A stretch of 43,571 nucleotides of DNA from Acidithiobacillus ferruginosus (GTDB lineage: Bacteria > Pseudomonadota > Gammaproteobacteria > Acidithiobacillales > Acidithiobacillaceae): contig NZ_JABBDR010000099.1 of the NCBI RefSeq assembly GCF_018854495.1, positions 1-43,571 on the forward strand. The letters are read 5' to 3'. Position numbers and translations under genes: made by a program. The notes under the pieces are model-generated. The model did no database searches and had not been told where the DNA came from. It was given only the letters and a program-made list of their open reading frames with translations. Of the stretch, positions 16,406 to 24,758 are shown one piece after another (the stretch's first letter is position 1; the number at the start of each line of letters is the position of its first letter).

Positions 16406-16444
16406 GACATTCTCCTTTTTTTGCGCGTTCACGAAAGAGCAGCC

Positions 16445-16450
16445 ACTATA
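16445..16450 (-). promoter_or_regulatory. -10-like element for the cupin gene
   Basis: On the minus strand TATAGT lies 40 bases before the cupin ATG. No good -35 accompanies it at 16-19 bases, which would suit a promoter dependent on or blocked by the regulator whose operator candidate lies just upstream. Confidence 0.3.
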
Positions 16451-16471
16451 CTCCCATGAGGGAATCACTGG

Positions 16472-16489
16472 TTTCGATGATGATCGAAA
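16472..16489. promoter_or_regulatory. Palindromic operator candidate between cupin and ArsR-type genes
   Basis: TTTCGAT and ATCGAAA form perfect 7-base arms around GATG. The site is 25 bases before the ArsR-type start and about 67 before the cupin start, where a dimeric winged-helix repressor would control both divergent genes. Confidence 0.5.
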
Positions 16490-16514
16490 TATGGAATAAG
16501 AAGGAAGTGCGCAC

Positions 16515-17195
16515 ATGGAGCTGCACAAAGTGGTCGCGTTGCTAGGAGTTCCGGCCCGTGCAGCCATGGCCTGGGCCCTGGTTGGAGGCGACGCGTTACC
16601 CGCCAGTGAACTGGCCTACCGGGCAGGGGTGACCCCCCAGACTGCCAGCCACCATTTGGCCCGGATGGTGGATGGTGGACTGCTTGCGGTGGAACGCTGT
16701 CTACGCTACCGCTACTATCGTTTGGCCAGTCCAGCGGTGGCCGAAATCCTGGAGAGTCTGATGGCACTATCCGGCCCGCCGATCCTCAAGAATCGCCCAG
16801 ACCGCGCCGCGGTGGATCCATTGTGCCAAGCACGGAGTTGTTACGATCATCTGGCGGGGAGTCTTGCGGTCGCCTTGGCAGATACCCTACGGCGCAACGG
16901 GTGGATAAGCCTCCAGGAACGCGATTATCAGGTTACAGAGATTGGCGAACATGGATTCGTGGCTTTCGGGTTGGATCTGCCTGCCTTACGTCATCAGCGC
17001 CGGCTTTTCGCGCGGCGCTGTATCGATTGGAGCGAGCGTCGACCCCATATCGGTGGAGCGCTGGGGGCCGCTTTGATGACGCGCTTCCAGGAGTCTGGAT
17101 GGATACGAAAAAACCCCGGAGATCGAAAAATCTGGGTTACGAGTGTCGGCCAACAAGGGCTGTGGAAAACCTTTGGTGTTGATGCGACACTATAA
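16515..17195 (+). CDS. ArsR-family winged-helix transcriptional regulator
   Basis: 226 residues. The N-terminal ~80 residues are an ArsR/SmtB-type winged helix: VVALLGVPARAAMAWALVGG, then LPASELAYRAGVTPQTASHH as the recognition helix and LLAVERCLRYRYYRLA as the wing. The C-terminal half (PLCQARSCYDHLAG, then LAVALADTLRRNGW and further) matches the extended C-terminal region seen in longer ArsR-type regulators; CQARSCYDH contains two cysteines and a histidine that could sense metal or oxidant, which is inference. GGAAG lies seven bases before the ATG. The gene is divergent from the cupin-hydrolase remnant pair and probably represses it and itself. Confidence 0.85.
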   Translation: MELHKVVALLGVPARAAMAWALVGGDALPASELAYRAGVTPQTASHHLARMVDGGLLAVERCLRYRYYRLASPAVAEILESLMALSGPPILKNRPDRAAVDPLCQARSCYDHLAGSLAVALADTLRRNGWISLQERDYQVTEIGEHGFVAFGLDLPALRHQRRLFARRCIDWSERRPHIGGALGAALMTRFQESGWIRKNPGDRKIWVTSVGQQGLWKTFGVDATL

Positions 17196-17737
17196 ATGGC
17201 CGCGCCATGCCGATGCACCGCCAAGAAGGCTCGGTCAATATCCTGCCTCTTGCGCATAAATAGTCGCTCCATAAAAACCTCCCTGCTCCGCACAAGAGGT
17301 CATGATAAATAAAACTACACAACGTCGCCGCTGCCTATGGATGACCGGGGAATCAGTGGCCGGATGAGACTGGAATACGCTGCCCTTATGGGGGACCAAT
17401 ATACGGATGACGTAATGTGATTCACCGCCAATGAACGGCCGCCAAGACATAAGTCTGGCACTGCCGTTCGCTCCGCAAGGTACCACGGCACTCCGTCGCC
17501 TGTAGACAATGCCTGTCGCAAGAGGCCAAAGACGGTTGTCGCCGCGCGCTTCGGGCACACACTCCCGCGGCTGCTCTCACGCCGTCTATAACTAAGGGCG
17601 ACCCTGTCCTACAAGCATACTCTATTCATGCGGGCATCCCTTTATGTTATCCCTTAAGATAGTGTTCACGCGCTGAATCGGCCTGTAACCAATGGAAACA
17701 ACACACGCCGCAGAGTCAGCAAATACTTATATAGAAC
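17196..17737. other. 542-bp gene-free stretch before the RND operon
   Basis: No recognisable protein on either strand. A minus-strand frame around 17235-17558 and an ATG at 17272 with a GGAGG upstream (running antisense into the regulator gene) have no family resemblance and I do not call them. The right end (17600-17737) should carry the promoter of the efflux operon, but no -35/-10 pair stands out. Possibly decayed DNA. Confidence 0.4.
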
Positions 17738-19288
17738 ATGATTCGTCTTCCTCAAGGTCAGCCCGTAACATTTCGCAACAATTTCCTCGGTGGCCACATC
17801 TTCCTTATGACCCCGCTTTCCGGGAGAATGGCGGCTCCACTGCCGAGGAGCCTGAGCGTGCCCCCCAAAGTGTTATCGCTGGCTGTCTGTACCGTTTTCT
17901 GTGTGGCTCAGGGCGCGCTGGCGCAAGCCAGCGTCGGAGCGTGGCTGGCGGACCCTCTGGATACCGAAAGCGGTATGAGCGCCAGCCCCGCCCAGGCGTG
18001 GACAGCGCCTGGCGGACTCCCCAGAGTCCCCAAGCCCCAAACCCTCCCTGCGGCAGAGCAGGGCCAGGTCTGGACACTGGCGCAACTCACTGCGTATGCC
18101 CTCGCCCACAACCCGCAGACCGCCGCCGCCTGGGATGGTTTGCGCGCCCAGGCCGCAGGCCTGGGAATGGCGGAAAGCGCCTGGCTGCCCAGCCTCACCC
18201 TCAATACCGGTTTCAGTCGTCGGCAGGCGGTTTCCACCGTCGGCTTCACGGTGCCGGCACGCAACAGCGCCAACCCCAATCTGACCCTGAGTTACACCCT
18301 GTGGGACTTTGGCCTGCGCGCCGCCAAGGTGGATGCTGCCCGCGCCCAGGAATGGGTGGCGGGCTTCACCCAGAACCAGAGCATCCAGGCCGTGGCCTTC
18401 AGCGTCGCGCAGGCCTATTACCAGCTCCTCGGCAATCAATCCCTGTTGCTGGCCGATGAAAAGACCGTGGCGGAAAACCAGAAAAACCTGGAGGCCGCCG
18501 AGGTCCTGCATCGTGCCGGGCAAGCCACCATCGGCGCCCTCTATCAGGCCCGGGCCGCCATGGCGCAGGCGCAGTCTACCCTCGCCGCGCAACGCCAGAC
18601 CGTGCGTAGCAGCGAAGGGTTGCTGGCCAGCACCCTGAACCTCGGTCCCCAGACCTCGCTGAGGATAGCGCCCCTCAAACTAGGGCAGAAACCGCCCCAA
18701 CTCCACAGCGCCGCCGAGACGTTGATGCACGCCGCCCTCACCGCCAATCCCGCTTTGCAGCAGGCGCGGGCCCAGGTCGCCGTAGCCCAGGCCAATGTCC
18801 GCAGCTCCGAGGCCAGCGGGCTGCCTAGCCTAGGGGTCAGCAGTTCCTACGGTTACGCCTTTCAGAACGGCTATCTGCCCGGCGATACCTGGACGGTGGG
18901 TTTTACCCTGACCGTACCCCTCTTCACCGGCTTCAACACCCATTATCAGATACGCCAGACGCAGGCCCTGAGGGACCAGGCCCAATCCAACCTCGCGGCC
19001 GGCCGCAGCAGCACCGAAGCCACGGTCTGGCAGGATTTTCACAACTTCCAGGGCGCGGTTGCGGCCTACCCCGGCGCACAGAGCGGTCTGGAAAATGCGA
19101 GGAAGGCGCTGGAGGTGGTACAGGCCCAGTATCGCGTCGGTCAGGCTACCATTCAGGATGTCCTCCTTGCCGAATCCACCCTGGCGCAGGCGCGCTATAC
19201 CCTGATTCAGAATCTGGTTAACAGTTATGTCGCCCTGGCGCAACTCAGTCAGGCCGTCGGCATGCCTTTGGGAGAGAATACACCGTGA
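17738..19288 (+). CDS. TolC-family outer-membrane efflux channel
   Basis: Up to 516 residues. After a signal-peptide-like stretch (VLSLAVCTVFCVAQGALAQA) come two repeats of the outer-membrane efflux protein family, about 105-310 and 320-510, with typical helical-coil sequence (SLLLADEKTVAENQKNLEAA and ALEVVQAQYRVGQATIQDVL) and beta stretches (PNLTLSYTLWDFGL and WTVGFTLTVPLFTGF). It forms the trimeric exit duct of a tripartite pump. The start is uncertain: ATG 17738 has no ribosome site; ATG 17807 or 17828 would place the signal peptide nearer the N-terminus. The stop overlaps the adaptor start in GTGA (19285-19288), so the three pump genes are one operon. Confidence 0.92.
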   Translation: MIRLPQGQPVTFRNNFLGGHIFLMTPLSGRMAAPLPRSLSVPPKVLSLAVCTVFCVAQGALAQASVGAWLADPLDTESGMSASPAQAWTAPGGLPRVPKPQTLPAAEQGQVWTLAQLTAYALAHNPQTAAAWDGLRAQAAGLGMAESAWLPSLTLNTGFSRRQAVSTVGFTVPARNSANPNLTLSYTLWDFGLRAAKVDAARAQEWVAGFTQNQSIQAVAFSVAQAYYQLLGNQSLLLADEKTVAENQKNLEAAEVLHRAGQATIGALYQARAAMAQAQSTLAAQRQTVRSSEGLLASTLNLGPQTSLRIAPLKLGQKPPQLHSAAETLMHAALTANPALQQARAQVAVAQANVRSSEASGLPSLGVSSSYGYAFQNGYLPGDTWTVGFTLTVPLFTGFNTHYQIRQTQALRDQAQSNLAAGRSSTEATVWQDFHNFQGAVAAYPGAQSGLENARKALEVVQAQYRVGQATIQDVLLAESTLAQARYTLIQNLVNSYVALAQLSQAVGMPLGENTP

Positions 19289-20415
19289 CCCGTTCCCCCG
19301 TTGTCCTTCTGCTGACGTTGGCGACCCTCTCCCTGATGCTGAGCGGTTGCCAGACCAAGGCCAAACATGAGGCCCCGCCCCTGCAGGTCAGCCTGGTCAG
19401 CGTCAGCACCCGTCCCATGACCCATTATGAAGGTTTTCTGGGCACGGTGACGCCCCTGCAGACGGCGACCATCGTGCCGCAGACTTCCGGCATCCTGCAG
19501 AGCGTGCGGTTTACCGAGGGGAGCATGGTAGACAAGGGACAAACCCTGTTCACCATCGACCCGGCACAGATGCAGGCAGCACTTGCCCAGGCCCGGGCCA
19601 AGCTGGTGGCGGATCAGGCCACTGCGCGCTATAACCGCAACATCGTGGAGCAGGACCGTCCATTGGCGGAAAAGGATTTCATCACTGCCCAAAGCTTCGA
19701 TCAGGCGGTTTCCCAGGCGCAAGCGGCAACGGCGCAGGTGCAGGCGGATCAGGCCGCCCTGGAACAGGCTCGCCTCAATCTCTCTTACACCCGCATCACC
19801 GCCCCCATCAGCGGCCGTATCGGCCTGGCCCAGGTCAAGGCAGGCAACCTGGTTGTCGCCAACCAGACGCAATTGGCGATCATCAACCAGATTGCACCGA
19901 TCACCGTGAATTTCAGCGTTCCTCAGAGCCTGCTCTCGGCAGCGCGGCTGGCCCAACAGCAGGCGATTCCGCTGCCGATCGAGGATGAGAAGGGTGGTAC
20001 GGTGCTCGCTCAGGGCAAGCTCACCTTCATCGACAACAGCGTGAGCGCGGGAACCGCCACCATCAACATGCAGGCCACCGTACCCAACGCCAACCTCGGC
20101 CTCTGGCCCGGACAGTACGTGCAGGTGCAGATGCCGATCCAGCAGTTGGCGCAGGCCACCGTGCTGCCGGTGGGCGCCATACAGCAGGGCAGTACCGGGC
20201 CCTTTGTCTACACGGTGAAAGATGGCACGGCCGTGGATAAGCCGGTGCAAGTGCTCTGGGAGTCGGGCACGGATGCGGTGGTGCAGGGGATAGAGGCGGG
20301 TATTCGGGTGATCTATCCCCTCCCCGCACGGCTCTATCCGGGGGTTAGGGTGGCGCTGAGCGGCACGGGCGGGCCTGCCATCCAACCCGCAGGGACGCCG
20401 GGGAAAAGACCATGA
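19285..20415 (+). CDS. RND efflux periplasmic adaptor lipoprotein
   Basis: 376 residues starting at GTG 19285, inside the stop of the channel gene. The N-terminus has a lipoprotein signal with lipobox LSGC (Cys about residue 22), so it is anchored to the membrane by lipid. The body follows the membrane-fusion-protein plan: lipoyl half (IVPQTSGILQSVRFTEGSMV), an alpha-hairpin (ALAQARAKLVADQATARYNR ... QVQADQAALEQARLNLSYT), the second lipoyl half (RITAPISGRIGLAQVKAGNL) and the beta-barrel (VPNANLGLWPGQYVQVQM). It links the inner-membrane pump to the TolC-type channel. The stop overlaps the pump start by ATGA. Confidence 0.95.
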   Translation: MTRSPVVLLLTLATLSLMLSGCQTKAKHEAPPLQVSLVSVSTRPMTHYEGFLGTVTPLQTATIVPQTSGILQSVRFTEGSMVDKGQTLFTIDPAQMQAALAQARAKLVADQATARYNRNIVEQDRPLAEKDFITAQSFDQAVSQAQAATAQVQADQAALEQARLNLSYTRITAPISGRIGLAQVKAGNLVVANQTQLAIINQIAPITVNFSVPQSLLSAARLAQQQAIPLPIEDEKGGTVLAQGKLTFIDNSVSAGTATINMQATVPNANLGLWPGQYVQVQMPIQQLAQATVLPVGAIQQGSTGPFVYTVKDGTAVDKPVQVLWESGTDAVVQGIEAGIRVIYPLPARLYPGVRVALSGTGGPAIQPAGTPGKRP

Positions 20416-23400
20416 ATTTCTCCGCCCTGTTCATTCGCCGCCCGGTGATGACGGTCGTACTGATCCTCGGGCTGGTGCTCTATGGCATTTTTTCCTTCAC
20501 GAATATGCCGGTGGCCCTGTTGCCCAGCGTGGACTTTCCGACGGTCTTGGTCGCGGCGAGTCTGCCGGGGGCAAGCCCGCAGACCATGGCCAGCGCCGTG
20601 GCGACACCGCTGGAAAAGCAGTTTTCCTCCATTCCCGGACTTTCCTCCATGAGCTCGGTGAACAATCAGGGCTCGACGCGGGTCATTCTGCAGTTTGACC
20701 TCAGCCAGAACATCGATGTCGCCACCCAGAATGTGGAAAACGCGGTCACCCAGGCCTCTCACCTGCTGCCGCCGGGCATGCCCAGCCTGCCCTTCGTCAA
20801 GCAGCTCAATCCGTCGGCGGCGCCCATCGAGTTCATTGCCCTCGCTGCGCCCAATATGCCCATCTACCAGCTCAACCAGTACGCGGTGGACAAGGTGGTG
20901 CCGGCCATTTCCGGTATTCCCGGCGTCGCCCAGGTGCAGATCTTCGGGGAGCAGAATTACGCGGTGCGCATTCACGCCAACCCCTTCGCCATGCAGGCGC
21001 ACGGGATATCGCTGCAGGCCCTTACCCAGGCCATTTCCAGTCATAACGTCAACCTGCCCCAGGGCACGGTGCTGGGTGCGGTGCGCAATTATGCGGTAAA
21101 CGTGCATGGACAACTCCACGACGCCGAAGCCTTTGCGGGCATGCCCATTACTTTCGCCAACGGTGCGGTGGTGCCGCTGGCCGATATCGCCGAAGTCCGC
21201 AACGGGGTGGACAATGACCAGATCGCCAGTTGGATCGGTGGCCAGCGTGCCCTCATTCTCGCCGTGGTTCGCCAGCCCGACGCGGATACCGTGGCTATCT
21301 CCGACGCCATCCAGAAACGCTTGCCGTTGCTGAGCGCCAGTCTGCCCGGCGGTGCCCACATGACCGTGGTGTACAACAAGGCAGACTATATCCGTGCGGC
21401 GGTGGAAGAGGTCGAGGCCACCCTGTTGCTCGCCTCCATACTGGTGGCCGGGGTGCTCTGGCTCTTCCTGCGCCGCGGCAGCCCGACGCTGATCGGCGCG
21501 CTGGCAATCCCCGCCTCCATCCTCGGCACCTTCGCCATCATCTATGAGCTGGGGTATACCCTGAATACGCTGACGCTCCTCGCCCTGACCCTGTCGGTGG
21601 GCTTTGTGGTGGATGATGCGGTGGTCATGCTGGAGAACATCGCCCGTCATGAGGAAAATGGTGAAGAGCCTTATCAGGCAGCGCTCGTGGGCAGCCGGGA
21701 AATCGGCTTCACGGTGATCTCCATGACCCTGTCGCTGGCGGTGGTCTTTCTGCCCTTTCTGGTCATGGGTGGTATCATCGGCCGTTTGTTTCGCGAATTC
21801 GGTATCACCATCGCTGTGGTCATCCTGCTCTCCGGGCTGATCTCCCTGACCCTGACACCCATGCTCTGCGCCCGCTATCTGCGGGTGAAACACCAGGGAC
21901 AGAGTCGCTTCGAGCGCGGTTTCATCCGGCTGCGTGACTGGTATGGACGCAGCCTGCGGGCGATGCTTGGACACCGCGGCTGGATATATGGCGGTGCCTT
22001 GCTGAGTCTGCTGGCCATGATCGGGCTTTTCATCATCCTCCCCAAGGGCTTCATCCCCACCGAAGACAGCGGCATGATCATGGGCAACCTAGAATATCCC
22101 CAGGGTATTTCCTTTGCCCAACTGGAGACGACCCAGCAGGCCATCGCTGCTGCCGTCGGCCACAACGCCGCGGTGCAGGCGGTGATGTCCAGCGCCGGAC
22201 AGGGTGCCGGTGCCTTCGGTTCCGGCAACAGCGGGCGGCTGATCATCCGTCTCAAGCCGTTGGGTGAGCGGCCGTCGGGAACCCAGGTCATTGCGGAATT
22301 GCGCCAGGCCGTCAGCCATTTCGCCGGGGTGGAGGCGAGTTTCCAGTTGCCGCCCGCTATCCAGATGGGGCCGGTCTCCTCCCAGTCCAATTATCAATAT
22401 ATTCTGCAGAGCGAAGACCAGGACAGCCTGAACGCGGCGGCACCCAAACTGGTAGCGGCCCTGCGCAAGGTACCCGGACTGCAGTCCGTCAACAGTGACC
22501 TGCAGTTGGCCAATCCGGAGATCGAGGTACACATCCTGCATCAGCGGGCGCAGGCGCTGGGTGTTACCCCGGAAATCATCGAACAGGCGCTGAACTTTGC
22601 TTTCGGCGGCACCCAGGTGGGCACTATCTATGCCTCCACCAACCAGTATGAGGTCATTCTCGACCTGGCGCGGCAGTTTCAGGCGAATCTCGGCGCGCTT
22701 TCCGCCATCACCGTGCCGGGCAGCGCCGGGCTGGTGCCCCTGGCCGCACTGGCGCACTTCGCCTACGGCGTCGGCCCCCTGAGCATCAGCCACTACAACG
22801 GCCTGCCCAGTGTGACCATCTCCTTTAACCTGGCGCCCGGTGTTTCCCTGGGAAGCGCCACCCAGGCAGTGCAGGACACGGCGGCAAAAATATTGCCTGC
22901 GGATGTGCAGGGCGAATTCGGAGGGTCCGCGGCGGCATTCTCCCAGTCCACAGGCAGTCTGCCCATGCTGCTGCTGGCGACGGTAGCACTGATCTACGCC
23001 ATTCTGGCCATTCTCTATGAAGATTTCATCCATCCCCTGACCATCCTCACTGCCCTGCCCTTGGCTGGCTTTGGTGCGTTGCTGGCCCTCTGGATTTTTC
23101 ATCAGGAACTGGATCTGTTCAGCTTCGTCGGCATCATCATGCTGGTGGGGTTGGTGAAAAAGAACGGTATCATCATGGTGGACTTTGCCATCCACCGCCG
23201 CCGCGAGGGCGCCACGGCGGTGGACGCCATGGTCGATGCCTGTATCACCCGCTTTCGTCCCATCATGATGACCAACCTTGCGGCGGTGCTGGGCATTTTG
23301 CCCATCGCCATCGGCATTGGCGCGGGTGCCGAGTCCCGGGTGCCCCTGGGCGTGGCGGTAGCGGGCGGTATCATCGTGTCGCAGTTCCTCACGCTCTACG

Positions 23401-23522
23401 TGACGCCGGCGTTCTACGTCCTCTTTGAGGGATGGAAAGGGCGCTGGAAGGGTCGTATGGTGGTTTCGGAACCGGCGACGGAGGGCGTCGGTTCTGCAAT
23501 TTCGCCAAATTGTGATATATAG
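20412..23522 (+). CDS. RND multidrug efflux pump, HAE1 family
   Basis: 1036 residues, normal for hydrophobe/amphiphile efflux pumps. The N-terminus FIRRPVMTVVLILGL is typical, two large periplasmic loops follow transmembrane helices 1 and 7, and the proton-relay pair is Asp401-Asp402 in SVGFVVDDAVVMLENIARHE. Late helices include GLVKKNGIIMVDFA with the conserved Lys. It is closest by appearance to MdtB/MdtC-type members, but only one pump gene is present. It exports hydrophobic or amphipathic compounds or metals using proton motive force; substrates cannot be read from sequence. Translation is coupled to the adaptor gene through ATGA. Confidence 0.95.
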   Translation: MNFSALFIRRPVMTVVLILGLVLYGIFSFTNMPVALLPSVDFPTVLVAASLPGASPQTMASAVATPLEKQFSSIPGLSSMSSVNNQGSTRVILQFDLSQNIDVATQNVENAVTQASHLLPPGMPSLPFVKQLNPSAAPIEFIALAAPNMPIYQLNQYAVDKVVPAISGIPGVAQVQIFGEQNYAVRIHANPFAMQAHGISLQALTQAISSHNVNLPQGTVLGAVRNYAVNVHGQLHDAEAFAGMPITFANGAVVPLADIAEVRNGVDNDQIASWIGGQRALILAVVRQPDADTVAISDAIQKRLPLLSASLPGGAHMTVVYNKADYIRAAVEEVEATLLLASILVAGVLWLFLRRGSPTLIGALAIPASILGTFAIIYELGYTLNTLTLLALTLSVGFVVDDAVVMLENIARHEENGEEPYQAALVGSREIGFTVISMTLSLAVVFLPFLVMGGIIGRLFREFGITIAVVILLSGLISLTLTPMLCARYLRVKHQGQSRFERGFIRLRDWYGRSLRAMLGHRGWIYGGALLSLLAMIGLFIILPKGFIPTEDSGMIMGNLEYPQGISFAQLETTQQAIAAAVGHNAAVQAVMSSAGQGAGAFGSGNSGRLIIRLKPLGERPSGTQVIAELRQAVSHFAGVEASFQLPPAIQMGPVSSQSNYQYILQSEDQDSLNAAAPKLVAALRKVPGLQSVNSDLQLANPEIEVHILHQRAQALGVTPEIIEQALNFAFGGTQVGTIYASTNQYEVILDLARQFQANLGALSAITVPGSAGLVPLAALAHFAYGVGPLSISHYNGLPSVTISFNLAPGVSLGSATQAVQDTAAKILPADVQGEFGGSAAAFSQSTGSLPMLLLATVALIYAILAILYEDFIHPLTILTALPLAGFGALLALWIFHQELDLFSFVGIIMLVGLVKKNGIIMVDFAIHRRREGATAVDAMVDACITRFRPIMMTNLAAVLGILPIAIGIGAGAESRVPLGVAVAGGIIVSQFLTLYVTPAFYVLFEGWKGRWKGRMVVSEPATEGVGSAISPNCDI

Positions 23523-23539
23523 CGGGCAAAGACCAACAC

Positions 23540-23552
23540 CCGGGAGGCCCGG
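23540..23552 (+). promoter_or_regulatory. Hairpin enclosing the ribosome site of the extra lipoprotein gene
   Basis: CCGGG and CCCGG pair perfectly around AGG, and the GGGAGG ribosome site of the next ATG (23556) is inside the stem-loop. This could lower translation of the lipoprotein unless ribosomes finishing the pump gene open it. Confidence 0.4.
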
Positions 23553-23555
23553 AAC

Positions 23556-24068
23556 ATGCCCGCAAAAATTCTATTTCTCCTGCTCGTGCTTGCCCTGTCA
23601 GGCTGCGCGTCCCTGCAACCACCTCCATCCACCAGCACGGCCGGCGCCGCCGCACGGGGCGCCGCGATGGCCAGCCGTGATGCCGAAGCGGCACAGCAAC
23701 GCCTTGCCGCCGTCGCCGCTCAGCGCGCCGGGGCCGAACAGCAATTCTGCCCGAACTGGCGGCAGGCGCTTGGCCAGGCGCGGAGCAACGCCATGGGTTG
23801 CGCGCGAATGCCGCTCGGCGAACAGGCCACCTGCTGGCAGGCGGTGTCTCAATGGGCGCAGGAAGAGAGCCGCTATTTCCATGCCCTGACCCCTCTTTTC
23901 CAGGGAGGGGCCTACGCCACGCCGGCGGCGCAGGCGGCACGTTTTTTTGACCTGGCTCAGGGTTGGGCCATTACCTGTCAGGACGGCCAGCAAGCCTGCT
24001 CCGCCGCATCCGGCCATCAGCAGATGAATGACCATAAAAATATCGTAAATCGCTTCTGCAGCCGTTGA
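23556..24068 (+). CDS. Hypothetical lipoprotein downstream of the RND pump
   Basis: 170 residues. A short signal ends in lipobox LSGC (MPAKILFLLLVLALSGCASL), so Cys17 should be lipidated. The mature protein begins with a Pro/Ser linker, then helical sequence (MASRDAEAAQQRLAAVAAQR) and four later cysteines in CPNW, GCARM, TCWQ and TCQDGQQAC plus one at the end (FCSR), suggesting periplasmic disulfides. No family recognised. It starts 33 bases after the pump gene with a GGGAGG site in a hairpin, so it is likely co-transcribed; a role beside the pump is inference from position only. Confidence 0.75.
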   Translation: MPAKILFLLLVLALSGCASLQPPPSTSTAGAAARGAAMASRDAEAAQQRLAAVAAQRAGAEQQFCPNWRQALGQARSNAMGCARMPLGEQATCWQAVSQWAQEESRYFHALTPLFQGGAYATPAAQAARFFDLAQGWAITCQDGQQACSAASGHQQMNDHKNIVNRFCSR

Positions 24069-24179
24069 GGATTAGGTGTTGCTTGTTTTCATCCCCGGAT
24101 GAACTGAATTATGCTGGTGTACCAGGGGTACTGGAATCGATACGTTATCAGCAGCCGGTTATCACACAGGGAGGTCTTC

Positions 24180-24635
24180 ATGCTCAAAAAATTCGCCCAG
24201 GATTTCAAGACATTTCTGCAGCGCGGCAATGTCATCGATCTCGCCGTAGCTTTTGTGATCGGCTCGGCATTTTCCGCCATCGTTACTTCGCTGGTCAGCA
24301 ACGTGATCATGCCGCCTATCGGCATGCTGCTCGACAGGGTCGATTTTTCCAACCTCTATATCCTATTGAAGCAAGGCACCATTCCCGGCCCTTACCTGAC
24401 CCTGGAAGCCGCCAAAAAGGCGGGCGCCGTGACCGTAAACTACGGTCTCTTCATCACCTCGTTGATCAGCTTTTTCATCATCGCCCTGGTGATATTTTCC
24501 ATTGTGCGGGTGATCAACAAGCTCTACCCCAAACCCGCCCCTGCCATGACCACCAAAACCTGCCCCTTCTGTGCCTCCGCCATTCCTTTGGCCGCGATAC
24601 GTTGTCCCAACTGCACCTCGCAACTGGAGTCCTGA
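24180..24635 (+). CDS. mscL: Large-conductance mechanosensitive channel with C-terminal zinc ribbon
   Basis: 151 residues from ATG 24180, which has GGGAGG six bases upstream; a longer in-frame start at 24111 has none. The N-terminal helix KKFAQDFKTFLQRGNVIDLA and TM1 VAFVIGSAFSAIVTSLVSN are classical MscL, as is IMPPIGMLLDRVDFSNL; TM2 spans about 88-111. After the channel the usual C-terminal helical bundle is replaced by a Pro/Ala linker and a zinc ribbon with CPFC (128-131) and CPNC (142-145). MscL is a homopentamer of the inner membrane that opens under tension to release solutes in osmotic downshock. The ribbon's role is unknown. Confidence 0.95.
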   Translation: MLKKFAQDFKTFLQRGNVIDLAVAFVIGSAFSAIVTSLVSNVIMPPIGMLLDRVDFSNLYILLKQGTIPGPYLTLEAAKKAGAVTVNYGLFITSLISFFIIALVIFSIVRVINKLYPKPAPAMTTKTCPFCASAIPLAAIRCPNCTSQLES

Positions 24636-24644
24636 AACGGCGGC

Positions 24645-24667
24645 GCCGGGGTACCCGCGTCCCCGGC
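24645..24667 (+). terminator. Terminator-like hairpin after mscL
   Basis: GCCGGGG (24645-24651) pairs perfectly with CCCCGGC (24661-24667) around a 9-base loop, ten bases after the mscL stop. The following CTGGTTTCATT is only weakly T-rich, so termination may be partial. Confidence 0.4.
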
Positions 24668-24758
24668 CTGGTTTCATTGGCAAAGGTTGGTGTGCCGTCG
24701 CCTTGGCGTCCCGCTTCGCGTATTCTCGAATAACGCTCCCCACACTCAGGACCGGCCA

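Noticed and set aside
16994..17293. Minus-strand frame with an in-frame ATG (17272) preceded by GGAGG
   Set aside because: It runs antisense through the ArsR-type gene and its translation has no family resemblance; the ribosome site alone is weak evidence.
20334..21974. 546-codon open frame opposite the RND adaptor and pump genes
   Set aside because: Antisense to two well-supported genes, His/Gly/Asp/Gln-rich translation without domains.
23422..23889. Alternative frames overlapping the pump end and the lipoprotein gene
   Set aside because: Arg/Pro-rich translations typical of wrong frames in GC-rich DNA; the lipoprotein frame has a signal peptide and lipobox.
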